Source of the DNA: Xiphydria camelus
Lineage: Eukaryota > Arthropoda > Insecta > Hymenoptera > Xiphydriidae
Length of the DNA: 64,000 nt
NCBI GenBank assembly: GCA_963678675.1
Contig: OY783201.1
Location: forward strand, 2,924,001-2,988,000
Reading direction: 5' to 3'
Made by a program: the position numbers and the translations under genes. The notes beneath the pieces are model-generated. The model was not told the origin of the DNA. It did not search any database and saw only the letters and a list, made by a program, of their open reading frames with translations. Shown here piece by piece: positions 41,201 to 51,053 of this stretch. The stretch's first letter is position 1; every line of letters begins with the position of its first letter.

Positions 41201-44200
41201 TGAAAATGAGCTCGAGTCTCAGCGCTACTGGATGAAGCGTTAAACATCGTTGGTTTTTTTTTTCCGTGTGTAGGCAGAGAAAGAAGAGTAGGAGAAACCG
41301 TACGAAGAAAACGAAGTAGAAAAGAAAAGAATATAACAGCGGCGCGGCAAACGCGAAAGAGAGAGCGGAACGGAGAGATCCGCGTAAACATAAACGTAAA
41401 CAAAGTATACGAAGAAGCGCCGAGCGCTCCCAACCTAGACACTGTAGGTACCGCGCGAGCAGCAGCTTCGCTCGCATACCCCGTGTGCCTTTATACAGAG
41501 GAATTAGACGCGCGTAGGAAGACGAGGGACGACCGAACCCGCCTCTATATAGGTACGTACACCCCGAGGGTCCATAATGGTTTGTTATTGATCTATCTCC
41601 ACGCGCGCGCCTTCCCTACACTTTTCCTCCTTCGTCCTCCTGTCGGATTCCCTGCCACGCGGGTGGCGGAAGGAGGGCGGCGGGAAGGAATGCTCGAGAG
41701 GGGTGTAGCTCTGCCGCCGCTTCCGTCGCTGCAGTTACAGTCTCGGCGAGAAGAATTTCTTCGGCACTCGAAACTTTGTTCGCGCGTCCGCTCTCCGCAC
41801 CGATCCTTTCGTCGCCGCCCCGGCGCACGGGGCACCACTGTGAAAACTTTCGTAGTCACAGAGGTCGACGGACCGTGATATTCGCCGCGGCGCAATTCTC
41901 GCGCGGAGCGGTTTCCGTGAAATTGTAGCTGCCAAGCCGTGTCGTCTGGTGTGGAAGGGAGAAAGTACAGACGTGCGAGCGTCTGTCACGTGTGATAGAG
42001 ATGATTTTCTTCCGGCGTAGTTCCCCGCTTGCACTCGCGTCGCGAGTATTTTTAACCCTGTTTTATTTCAAGACTTCGTTTCCCACGCTTCGGCTCGAGC
42101 TATAAAAGCGATGTCCAAAGTCCGAGCTTTAGCAGCTCTCCTCGTACGGCAGTCGATAGGTCGACGGAAACAATCCGACGCGGCGGGCGTATTTCGCGGC
42201 GAGAGATGTATAGTAGTCGACGGCTCGACCCCGTTGCTTTTGTTAACCCGCGGTACGGTAGCACGTGCTCCCATCGAACGCGAGGTATCGATGTATCGCG
42301 CGGCTATCTCGTAACGAGCAGCTCGAATAGAATACGCGTATACACCGAGAAAAAGAAATTGCTTGATCGAAATGAACGTGCTTTTGGATAGTCCTGGGAG
42401 CACATTTATTTGAATCGAATTGATATCGATTTGACCCAAATAATGTTCATTAATTAAATAACATTTATATTCGTCTAATCGATATTCATTCTAATCGAAT
42501 AAGTGTGCTCTTAGAACTATTGAACAACATTTTCATTTCGAACAAACACATTTTTTTCTGAGTTTAGCGACGCGATTCTCACCGCGTTTCCTCGTCCACG
42601 TTCGCTTCTACACGGAAAAGAAGAACCAGCAATTTTGACGCGCTTCATTCAGCAGCGCTGTGACTCGAGCTCGTTCTCAAGAATTTGTACAGAGGAGACA
42701 TTTTTATTTATCGTTGTAAGCAGTGCACAAAACAGTTTGCTCGGTACAAATTTTTGAAAACGAGCTCTGGTCTCGGCGCTACTGGACGAAGCGGTAAAAA
42801 AAAATTGCTGGTTTTTCTCTTTCCATGCATATCCTAACACAACGCAACATCTCGTAGCGTAGAACAATTTATCGGCGACTGAGAGTAAACGGAGGCTTTG
42901 ACAGTGCCGCTTATACCTACGATATCTAATATTGGCAGATCGTTCGCAAATTCCATAGGTCAGAACTATCCGCCTCCAGAGATTCAAGCCGAGTTGTATT
43001 TTACCGAGCCGACCCCTCGTCACCCGTGAACTTTTCGCGAAGTCCGCCAAGGTTCGCTCGGGTAACGAAATAATCGCGCGAGAAATAGCATCGATCCCGC
43101 CAGGGAAACTCTGGCCTTTCGACATTTCGTTTCCCCGTGGAAGTACCTCGACTGAATATATCCCGAACGACCAAAAGATTCGCGACCCGCGTTCCACTGT
43201 GTATCGCTTCCCAGCTGCAGTACTATACGTTCGCGTGTGTACCGTACCGATGTATCGCGACCCTGCCCCCGTGCACCCTCCGAGCCCCGCCGCGTCTTCG
43301 ACGGGCAGATAAGGAACCGATTCGGAGATGTCATTCCCCGCGTTGTGGAGTGGGGCCGAGGCACAGTAGGAGGGGCAAACGTGCCTCTGACATTGCGGCG
43401 CGATGCGGCTTCTGTGTGTCCGGTTCCTCTCGGGCTTCCAGGACAGATTCGACCCTCGCCCCCTTCGTTCGATCTCTCTATTTTCCGCTTTGTTGGCGAT
43501 CCGCGAATTACTCGTCGTCGGGTGGTATTTTTTTTTGTCAAAGGAAATCGACGTATTTCCTTGCCTGTAAGATCGAAATCTCGGAGAAAAGTGAAATTGA
43601 ATCGGATGCCGAGGGCGACGCGAGGATTTTCAGCTGGCCCCCCGAGGTGATTGGTTTCTTGGCAATTCGGGGGCCAGCTGAAAGTGACTGCGACGAATTT
43701 TCCTGTTTTCTTTTTTTTTTCGATCGATCGAGAGCGGACGCGGCGCTGGCGTATTTCTCGCGTAACCGCGATGCGATTAATCGCGGGTCCAACGGCACTT
43801 CTGCAATTGCAGCGACGCTGTAAGGAGTTAATTATGAATAGGGCTTTACACTCTCGGTGCTTCGCGAAGCACGGTAGCCGCCGAGCTTTGAACTGTGCAA
43901 GCGCGTGGACGCGCCACGTGATTCGCGACTCTAGCTCGAGAAGTTTTGCATTATGTACGAGAATAACGAGGCGGTAAGTGTGTACTTGCAGCGGTGAGTA
44001 CACACGCGCGGGTGGATCTCTCGTGCATCCGCGATCGAGCCGCTCGATTTTTTTCGTACTTTGCGTTTGAAGTGTACCCGTATGAGGATTACCTGGACAG
44101 AGATAGATGTATGTCAATTGTACAGCAGCTTTAAGTACGCTTTATAAATCATCAATTAGCAAGAGCAAGAGTCACATTGGATGGTTTCAAAATAATATGA

Positions 44201-47200
44201 ATAAAACGTTGTTCAATATATAGGCGAGTCATACGGTAAAACGGGACGAATTGGCGCAGGAAGTTGGCCCGTGGTTTCTATTACTTTTCGTAGAAATTAG
44301 AGGCCAACTTCCTGCGTCAACTCACCCTGTTTTACCCCAAGCACAATTTCTCGTTAATACGTTGCTACAATAAATACAGCAATTAATTCGAGTCTCATTA
44401 AAAATAATTAATTCTTCAAATGCATCCTGCAAAACAAACTTGAACTTTGGGATAACGAATTATCGGAGTTTGTACAAACGTCGTGACGATTATACGAGTC
44501 TAGGTAATTTGTCCATCCACGTGTTCTCCGGCGTAACCATATCGTTTCTTATTTACGTACCACGGAACCACGCGATATCGGTATCTAGGTACGTTAATCG
44601 ATATTGCATCGGTAGTTTATCGCGTCATAATATGCAGCTATTTCTGCCGCAACTGAAACAAAACGGCTCTCTCAAACGAAGTTAAGCAGGAGCCACAACT
44701 TTCCGCAAAACGCGTCCACCCCGACGCGCATCGAGTTTCCATTCCGTTTCGATTTTCCATCCGAGCCCGCGTCGCCGCGACGCTACAGCGCCGGGTACAG
44801 CGTACGTACGCGCGCACCGCCGCGTCTGTGTACGCGCCTGACACCGGCCGCGCGTTAATTCGGGGAATCGTCGTCGCCGACGATCGCCGTCGCGCTCCCG
44901 AGAAGCAGCGCGCGGTCACCGAGAGCGCGAGTCTCGCTTCTTCGTCGCGGCGACTGCGAAGCGGAAAGCGTGGCCGTCGCGTGCCGCGTGAATTATAGAT
45001 GCTATAACTGCGCTACCCCCGGAACCCTCGCCACCGTCGACCCCTCTCCCTCTCTGTGCCGACGCGTAGGTCGTCCCACCTATATATACCTCGTCACGTA
45101 CTCCACCTACGACTCGGTCGTCCGTAATATACCACCCCCCCGCTTAACTTCTGTCGGATAGAGTCGCTCTTTAGTGCGCGTACCTATCGCCGAGTCGCTG
45201 CGCCGCGCGACCCTCGACACTCGTTCGCGAGCAACTTTGTAAGTTGTCGCCCAGCCGCGCGGTTCTTTTCCTCGTTCGATTGAGGAGGAACTCCAGGCGA
45301 AAGAGTTTTATATATTATTTAGTATTTTGAATGTGATCCATATGTGGTTTTGGTCATATTATATAGATTATATATGATTAATTTCTATATTGACCATATA
45401 AAGAGAATATATAGATTTTTTAATGATTGTATTATTACTTTATGGCCTGTATATGGTCCACGCAGGAATCATGTATAATTTATATATAACCAAAACCACA
45501 CACGGATCATACAGAACTCTTCCGCCTGGGACAACAAAGTTTGAGAGTTCGATCGGCGATCAACTTCAACGCGAACTGCGGTTTGCCGTCTGTATCTTCG
45601 ATGTATCATCATAAGTCGGCACATTTCGTAAGCCACTGGAAGCAAGCTAGCGCGGGAGGTGCATTTAGTCGTTTCACTCGATCTAGGATTATCATAGCAG
45701 GGAGGCGTTAATCGCTGAAATCTCGACCAGAGAAGTTATTAAATCTCTCTCCTCGCTGCCTCTCGATTCGAGCGCAGAAAAAAACGTCCGCTCTCTCGGC
45801 CAACCTTTGACGGTTGATTGAAAGATCGGAAACCTTCCCAACCCCCGCGAGAGTACAACCAGATATATGTATCTATACCCACCGCGCGAGGAGCGCCGAT
45901 GTCTGCCCACCATCCGTCGTCTGCGAGGAAAAGGGGTACACACGCGTGACCCTGAACCCCAACGGTCGGGCCACCCGGTACAGGAGTGCAGCACCACCAC
46001 CACCATCGCCGCCGCCGCCGACATCATCGCCCCGTATACGTATACCTATACACGGTTCTGTATACGCGAGGGGTGCGAAGCTCGGGAAGAGGAGAGAGTA
46101 GAAAGAGAAGGGGCGGCAGGGGGAGGGGGCGAGCGAGAAAGAGAGACAGCGAGAGGGTGAGAGAGGAGAGCGACCCGCCGCGACTTCGTCGGAGAGAGAG
46201 TACCTACAGTCCCCGGGATCAATACTCCCGCGTCTTGCGATCATTCATCTTGCCACGCCCCTCTGCTCTCTCCGTTCCCTTCTCACTCTCTCTCTCTTTC
46301 TCTTTCTTCTCTTTCTCTCGGCGCTTCTCTCTCCCTCTCCCTACCTCTCCTTCGTCTTCATCCCTCTCGCGCCCCGAGGAGCCCCGCGCGGCTCTCGCGC
46401 CGCCCTCGTTTGGCGACCGATTGTGACGTGTGCGCGTATACATACGTGTGCACTGCTGGGATCAAGAGGAGGGAGGTGAGGAGAGGAGTAAGAGAGAGAG
46501 AGAGAGGAAAAATGTATATACGTATATATGTATTGCGGACACTGGCGAGCAGCAAGAGAAGGCCCTCTCCTCTCGTACAATGGATTACTACGGGCGTAGC
46601 TACGTAGCACACGTAGGTACTATACGTGGCACTACGGCTGCACTTGACTCGCCGACCACCGTTGCACGTGATTCGAATGAGTTGGAGAGTCGGAGGTCGG
46701 CCTGGCGAGAGATAGAGGAGACGGCGGAGGGTGAGAAAGAGAGAGGCGAGTGAGTAGTCGAAGGGGTGAGAGAGAGAGAGAGAGAGGGAGCGTGCAGTCG
46801 CGGTGGATCGCTGCTTCCGACAGAGGGCGAAGATAGTCGATCGCGAAATTGACGAAGGACGGATGCGGACGGGGTGAGATCCCGTTGTTGGATCAAAGTG
46901 TGGCTGAAGTTTCGATTTTAAATGAGCATGATCACTGTTCGAATTTATCGATTACTTGACCTATGCACGGTCCAAAAGTGGTGTTAATTTTTAATAATAT
47001 TTCACCCGTGTGTTGTGACCTATGTATAGGTACCACATCTGGTGTCATTCAGTGTTACGCCATTGTTATCTAACACTAAAAGTGGTCTGTCTATATAGGT
47101 TCACACCGCACATTTTTTTACAGCGTAGAGATATTTTTGCAAACTGAGCGACTATCGGAGATAAAGTAGTCAATAAACTCAACGTTGGCCATGGTCTATT

Positions 47201-48659
47201 AAAAAGTCGACATTTTTCATTCAAACGAACGTTCGGAGCTTCAGGCGTGTGAATTAAAGGGGTTGCAGGGCGAACGCGAATACGTTTTCCGTAGCTGTTA
47301 ACGTCACGCCGAGTACTCGCTTAGTTTAAATCAGTGAAAGGTCACTGAAATCCAGTGAATAGAAGCTTACTGAAATTACAGTAACCTTACACCTCGCCTT
47401 ACACTGATCGTGAGAAAAATAATTAGGTGAAAATAACAAAACGCATCTACTTTGACGCGTCTAGTTATTCTGACCAAAATACTGATTGATTGAACGAAAT
47501 ATCAAGTTATTCTAACCAAATTTTTAGTTATGCCAACCAAACGTTTAGTTGATCTGATCAAAAAGTGGTCAATCAAACCATCTAGATGGAGGATCCATAT
47601 TTCACCAAACGGTTTGATTGGCCAAGTTATTTTTCTCAGTTTTAATCCACTGAATTTCAGTGCCCTTACGCTGATTCGCAGTTATTTTTACTGATTTCGG
47701 ATCAAGGGAGTATAGAAAGGATCAAACGATGCAAATCGAATCGCAAATTCGCTCTTCGCCGGGCTGAAAATAATGTCGACGAAGGAATCGTCGCCTCGGA
47801 GTCCTTTCGAGACGACAGAATTTTACCGACGCCGACGGTGCATCCACCTCGCGTTCAAAAGAGGACGCAGGCTCCTTTCCGGCGCGAGGAATCGCGTCGA
47901 GACGCGGGACAGGAAGACTTAATGCGGAAGTATTACGCCGAGAGGGAAGGAGTTGGATGTAATCGTTGTCATCACCGAGTCTCTTCCTCCCCCTCCTTCG
48001 AGACGCTCGACTGCGGGACGAGTACGGTTACTATACGTATAAGCGCCGAATGGCGTGGAAAGGGCGGGCGTCGTACGGAGAAACGAAGGAAAAGTTTAGC
48101 CGCAGAGAGGGAGGGGGTGGGGGCTCCGCCGTTAAAGAGCCTCGGGTCATCTCTTTGTACGGTTTTGCACTCGCGTTGCGAATTGTTATCAACACTTCTT
48201 ACGCGTTCCTTTGCGCCGCGAGGACGCGGTAAATGAAAAAGAATCGGATTATAAGGATCGCGCCGAAGGAGGAGGAAGGAGGAGACGCCGACACGGAGTC
48301 GTTCGAGGTCGTCTTTCAAATATAAGGGGATTTTCCATACTCTGCGAACGCGTGGAAGATTTTTTACTTCGTCGGTTTCTAACCAGTGTTGTGTGGAAGA
48401 AAGCGGAGAGCGGTTGACAATTTGTCGAAATTTGTCGTCGCTATCGACGATCCTCGCGATAACGACGCCGCGTTTAACGTTCCTTTCCGCGTTGGTGTGC
48501 AGGGATGGAGGACGAGGACGACGAGGAAATCGGCGATAACCTGCAGGGCGACAGCGGCGGCGATGGCGGTGGGGGTGGCGGCGACGAGGGCGGAGGGGAC
48601 CTGCTCTCCCCGATGGCGAGACTGCAGCAGCACGCCTCCTCCGAGACGAGCTACAATCG
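22251..48659 (+). CDS. PPP4R1: Serine/threonine-protein phosphatase 4 regulatory subunit 1, N-terminal exons (partial)
   Basis: HEAT-repeat regulatory subunit that steers PP4 catalytic subunit to substrates. Three coding pieces are visible: 22251-22257 (ATG GCG G), 22341-22385 and 48503-48659. Donors are GTGAGT each time; acceptors are TTTCAG and GTGCAG. Phases join without error and encode about 69 residues. They start MADISYLQNDDLEEADEG and end LLSPMARLQQHASSETSYNR. Vertebrate PPP4R1 starts MADLSLLQEDLQEDADGF and later has LTPLGRLDKYAASENIFNRQ, so identity and order agree. Between these lies an Asp/Gly-rich insert (GDNLQGDSGGDGGGGGGDEG). The HEAT repeats must follow beyond the window: no continuation (expected near QMVARSLLDTLR) was found up to 64000. 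An ATG at the start of exon 3 could serve an alternative promoter. Confidence 0.85.
22386..25067. other. Start of the giant PPP4R1 intron 2
   Basis: The stretch 22386-22720 is GC-rich and continues the promoter-proximal CpG island; it then alternates AT-rich and GC-rich sequence. Open frames up to 159 codons at 23.6-24.6 kb exist on both strands, have Arg/Ser-rich composition and resemble no family. No exon was identified. Confidence 0.5.
25070..25228. mobile_element. Hairpin MITE-like element with 40-bp inverted arms
   Basis: The left arm 25071-25110 (begins GGGCCGGTTTGACCGAG) pairs with the right arm 25189-25227, which reads back as GGGCCGGTTCGACAGAG. Differences are few. The interior also pairs (AGCCAATAGCAAAGC near 25126 with GCTTTGCTACTGGCT near 25158), so nearly the whole 158 bp folds. 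No clear target-site duplication is seen. Confidence 0.75.
25268..25477. mobile_element. MITE with CACGGAAAA ends enclosing a 130-bp hairpin
   Basis: Outer ends are CACGGAAAATAAA at 25268 and the reverse of CACGCGGAAAAAATAAA at 25477. The inner part 25297-25427 is a long hairpin: GACAAGACCAATTT and TTTTAGTAAAAATTACAG on the left recur inverted on the right. One foldback element, or a hairpin inserted in an older one. Confidence 0.7.
27896..27917. repeat. (GC)n tract
   Basis: Eleven GC units in a row, inside a CpG-rich stretch; able to adopt Z-DNA. Confidence 0.85.
29802..29823. repeat. (CT)n microsatellite
   Basis: Eleven CT units, continuing into imperfect CT-rich sequence to about 29870. 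Confidence 0.85.
31130..31145. repeat. Poly(G) run
   Basis: A run of about 16 G residues. Similar runs occur at 34054-34067 and 40502-40517. Exact lengths are prone to sequencing error. Confidence 0.8.
32510..33050. repeat. Repeat family C, copy 1 (two palindromic units)
   Basis: Two units of about 290 bp. Each carries the words GAGAGTTCGATTCCAGAG, TTTCGATTTT and ACGCTGATT-like segments in both orientations, so each unit is an imperfect palindrome. The same words recur at 51645-52072 and 57430-58880. Confidence 0.7.
34143..34429. mobile_element. Foldback element of about 290 bp
   Basis: The left arm from 34143 contains GATTT-CGCAG, GGTTTTACCGAGAAC, TTTTGCTGTCGCGACAAAAAT and GGCAGCAAAAGAT. 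The right arm reads back as GATTTTGCAG, GCTGAAAACCTG, TCGCGACAAAAATATTAGG and GGCAGCGAAAGAT. Arms are about 125 bp with moderate divergence. No coding capacity. Confidence 0.65.
35093..35345. mobile_element. MITE with CACCGAGGAAA / TCTCGGTG ends
   Basis: Begins CACCGAGGAAAC and ends with the reverse of CACCGAGAAGATAG, flanked by TA on both sides. The AT-rich interior stands out against GC-rich surroundings. Its end sequence belongs to the CAC-N-GAGAAA group. Confidence 0.6.
36324..36830. mobile_element. Family B element, copy 1, interrupted by a family A element
   Basis: Ends are GCGTTGAGAGGAATAAC and the reverse of GCGCTGAGAGAAATAACC. Internal words shared with other B copies are TGACAAAACGCGTCTGATTAAA, AGATACCAGTAAG, TTTAGTTATTCTAACCAA and GAGGATCCATATTTC (these are separated stretches). 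The middle is displaced by a different element at 36417-36690. Confidence 0.7.
36417..36690. mobile_element. Family A MITE, copy 1, nested in family B
   Basis: Inverted ends of about 27 bp: CACGGAGAAAAAGACTTGAT on the left, and CACAGAGAAAAAGAATTAAT read back from the right end. It encodes no protein. A related copy lies at 63655-63889. Confidence 0.75.
37935..37953. repeat. (CA)n microsatellite
   Basis: About nine CA units. Confidence 0.85.
38241..38276. repeat. (CCG)n trinucleotide repeat
   Basis: About eleven CCG units inside the CpG-rich block. Translated frames give poly-Pro or poly-Ala and are not considered coding. Confidence 0.9.
40975..41074. mobile_element. Short hairpin element with CACTGAGAAAAA end
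   Basis: Begins TGCACTGAGAAAAAG and ends with the reverse of GTGCACAGAAGAAAAA. About 100 bp. It abuts the next element (41073-41271) without a gap, so the two insertions may share a target or a junction. Confidence 0.5.
41073..41271. mobile_element. Family F foldback element, copy 1
   Basis: The left arm contains CTTCATCCAGTAGCGC and GACTCGAGCTCGTTCTC; the right arm reads back as CTTCATCCAGTAGCGC and GACTCGAGCTCATTTTC. Ends are CACGAAAAAAAC and CACACGGAAAAAAA. Arms are about 85 bp. Confidence 0.75.
42341..42564. mobile_element. Family G foldback element, copy 1
   Basis: Ends CACCGAGAAAAAG and the reverse of ACTCAGAAAAAAATG. Paired words include TTTGGATAGTCCTGGGAGCA with its inverted counterpart near 42505, and ATTCGATTAG-like segments. 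A related copy is at 49070-49303. Confidence 0.65.
42609..42829. mobile_element. Family F foldback element, copy 2
   Basis: Same arms as copy 1 (GACTCGAGCTCGTTCTCAAG on the left; CGAGCTCTGGTCTCGGCGCT on the right). Ends CACGGAAAAGAAG and the reverse of CATGGAAAGAGAAAAA. Divergence between copies suggests independent insertion. Confidence 0.75.
44233..44338. mobile_element. 106-bp near-complete hairpin
   Basis: Arms 44233-44284 and 44288-44338 pair almost throughout. The left arm has CGGTAAAACGGG and GCGCAGGAAGTTGGCC; the right reads back as GGTAAAACAGGG and ACGCAGGAAGTTGGCC. The loop is only a few bases. Either a minimal MITE or a transcribed hairpin RNA. Confidence 0.65.
45292..45530. mobile_element. 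Family D foldback element, copy 1
   Basis: The left arm has TCCAGGCGAAAGAG and GATCCATATGTGGTTTTGGT; the right arm reads back as CCAGGCGGAAGAG and GATCCGTGTGTGGTTTTGGT. The interior is very AT-rich. A second, interrupted copy lies at 57149-59065. Confidence 0.75.
45531..47327. other. Intron tract with purine/pyrimidine-rich simple repeats
   Basis: Alternating GA-rich and CT-rich stretches, including (AG)n near 46490 and 46770 and CT-rich sequence at 46260-46360. Several open frames overlap on both strands and are low-complexity. Between 46975 and 47110 two short inverted segments containing ACCTATGTATAGGT and CTATATAGGTTCACA suggest one more degraded hairpin. Confidence 0.4.
47328..47697. 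mobile_element. Outer CAGTGA-type hairpin element interrupted by family B
   Basis: The left part has AAATCAGTGAAAGG and CTGAAATCCAGTGA; the right part reads back as AAATCAGTAAAAA and CTGAAATTCAGTGG. Their middle is replaced by the family B element 47410-47640. Interpretation as one split element is moderately supported. Confidence 0.45.
47410..47640. mobile_element. Family B element, copy 2
   Basis: Ends GTGAGAAAAATAATTAGG and the reverse of ACTGAGAAAAATAACTTGG. It contains AACAAAACGC, AGTTATTCTAACCAAA and GGAGGATCCATATTTCACC, shared with copies at 36324, 50810 and 52675. Confidence 0.75.
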
Positions 48660-48820
48660 GTGAGTGACGTCACGGGCGCCGTTTCCGTAATTAAATTGCA
48701 GCGCCGCGGTAACCGTTCGACGGTCTGCGCGAGTGGAGAGCTGATTTATTCGCGCGAGAATAATAATGGTCGTCGAGACGCTATTCTCGAACGAGGCGTG
48801 GGGAGGAGTCATTTTTGTCT

Positions 48821-49046
48821 TACGCCGAGAAAACAATTTATTAGCGATCGATAAGTGTAATTTCAAATACGGCGAAAAAATATTACGTCAGGATGACAAA
48901 ATGTATGGTAATTAGTAAAATGTTTTTTTCGTTCAAATGGTTGCCTGAAAGGATTTAATTGTGTCAAATATTATATTTATATTGCAATGAATCAAAAACA
49001 TTCAAACAAACATTTATTAACTGCAAATAAACTGTTTTCTCGGTAC
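48821..49046. mobile_element. MITE with CGCCGAGAAAACA ends
   Basis: Begins ACGCCGAGAAAACAATTTAT just after PPP4R1 exon 3 and ends with the reverse of TACCGAGAAAACAGTTTAT. AT-rich interior, about 225 bp. Its ends fit the CAC-N-GAGAAA group. Confidence 0.6.
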
Positions 49047-49069
49047 TTATAAAAAAATTGGCGATATCT

Positions 49070-49303
49070 CTTCTACACATTGGAAATAAAATTTACTCGA
49101 GACAATTACATGTGTTTTTGGATAGTTCCAAGAGCACATTATTCGATTGGAATGAATATCGCGATTGGACATATATAAATATTATTCATTCGAATGAATA
49201 TTATTTGGATCAAAACGATATTCATTCGAATCGAATAAACACGCTCTCGGGACTATCCGAAAACACGTTTATTTCGATAAAGCAAATCTTTTTCTCAGTG
49301 CAT
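49070..49303. mobile_element. Family G foldback element, copy 2
   Basis: Contains TTTTTGGATAGTTCCAAGAG, its inverted partner CTCTCGGGACTATCCGAAAA, and paired ATTCGAATGAATAT segments. The right end is the reverse of CACTGAGAAAAAGATTTGC. The left end is degraded. Confidence 0.65.
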
Positions 49304-49915
49304 GTATCGCGTTACGCGGAATATTCCAGTCTAATGCAACACGTACACGCGTCACTGTAAATAACGCGACACACTCCGCGTTAATTATCCCACTTTCTCC
49401 GAATCCATATAAGCTTCACCGTTTTCGCGCGTAAGTTACGAGCGAATCACCCGTTAGAGTGGAGCGCGAGAGGGAAGAGGAGGGGGCGATGGGAAAGAGG
49501 CGCGAGAGAGCAGAGGACGCGAAGCGACGACGGCGGAATTGCAAAGCCGCGGGGTTGCAGGGGTTGGCCCCGATGCATCAGGGTGCTGACGTCTTCGGCG
49601 TCGGCCCCGCCGAGGGTATTGCCCCAGAAGGAGCCCGCAGCCTCCGCGCCTATATACGGATCCTATACGTCGACGGCCGGCGACGCCGCGCGTCCTTCCG
49701 GCCCGCGACCGGAAACGTCGCGACGACTGAAACCTCCCTCCGCGCATAAATCCTCCGCGCGAGCCACACGCGGCCCGCCGACGTCGTCGACCTTCTGGCT
49801 TTTCCGTCTCGCGGCCGAGATACGCCGCGCGGAACGATTCCTGCGCGGATTCAAGGGTGGATCGAGTCAGAGTTTCGCTCCGGGGGAAAGTCCCGATCGC
49901 TGAAGTTTCACATCC

Positions 49916-50435
49916 GTGGTGGCCGCTCAATTGGAAAATCGGGAAATGTCAGGGAATTTTTTGGTGGTCAGGAAATGTTTGACAAGTCCAGGGAATTTTT
50001 CTAGATTCTTCTCTTCAATGATTTTATGTTATTTTTTTTAGTAATTTCGATTAAAATTATTATATCACGTGAACCTGAACCTGAGCGGCAAAAAGCTATT
50101 GGAATATAAAGAGAAAACGTATCCATCTATTTTAAAATTATAATCTATGTAAGTATACTATAGCCAACTAACTGTACGTTCGGTGTACATGTACAATAAT
50201 CTTGGCGTGTCAATTTCACCTCTCACCGGATTATCGTTATAAAATATGAAATATTTCGACGAGGACAAATGCGTAAGCGTTTTTTTTACGTATGTGAACT
50301 ATTATATATTATTGCAGCATTTCAATTGTTTCTTTACGTCTCGCAAATTAAGGCCAGGGAAAATTAGTGGTTCCAGTCAGACAAATCGGGAAAAAGTCGG
50401 GGATTTTTGTGAGCGGAATTCAGTGACCACCCTAC
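49916..50435. mobile_element. Dispersed element with GGTGGCC/GGTGGTCACT ends
   Basis: The left end has GTGGTGGCCGCTCAATTGG followed by ATCGGGAAATGTCAGGGAATT. The right end has CGGGAAAAAGTCGGGGATTT and ends CAGTGACCACCCTA. Inverted ends are short and imperfect. Related words occur near 26150, 28870 and 29200. Confidence 0.45.
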
Positions 50436-50809
50436 GTGTCGCGATGTCACGCGGCACTCGCGCGTGACAAACGTCCCTTTCGTACCGCGAGCTCAAGTCC
50501 AGCCTGTACGTTCATGCGGGGTACGTTATATTCCGAAAAGCTATTTCCGCGCGGGAGATCGCTCGCAGCTATATAGGCGGAAGGAGAGTGACGTGGGTTG
50601 CTCGCACCGATCGGGTGGCAAGTTTTTGGCGAGCCGCTGGGAGAGGGGGATAAATAAAAATATACCGTCGAGAGAAACGAAAGTGAAAAACAGGGTCGAT
50701 GTGCCTACGTGTAGAAATGTTTATCTGGGAGACGAAATAAGGGTGATATCGGGGAGGGAGCAATTGAGGAGCGTTCGATCTCGAGTCAGCAGCAGCCAAG
50801 GACGCCTAT

Positions 50810-51053
50810 ACCGAGATAAATAACTCGGTTAAGATGACAAAACGCGTCTGATTAAATATATTTAGTTATTCCAACCAAAAGTACCAGTAAGCTCTAACTA
50901 ATTATTTAATTATTTCAAGTGCGCGTCTTGTAATTCTAACAAGAAAATGGTCAGTCTAACCGAACACAAACGGAGAGGATCCATATTTCACCAAACGGTT
51001 TGGTCAAGGCCTCCAATATTTCGGTCAGACTGACCAGGTTATTTTTCTCAGTG
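50810..51053. mobile_element. Family B element, copy 3
   Basis: Left end ACCGAGATAAATAACTCGG; right end reads back as CACTGAGAAAAATAACCTGG. Shares GACAAAACGCGTCTGATTAA, GTACCAGTAAG and GGATCCATATTTCACCAAAC with the other copies. Confidence 0.75.

Noticed and set aside
43633..43683. Short inverted repeat CAGCTGGCCCCC / GGGGGCCAGCTG considered as another MITE
   Set aside because: Only about 15 bp pair and no flanking duplication or second copy was seen, so chance in GC-rich DNA is likely.
43020..44117. 365-codon minus-strand open frame
   Set aside because: It is overlapped by plus-strand frames of 228 and 137 codons, is Arg-rich and low-complexity, and matches nothing known.
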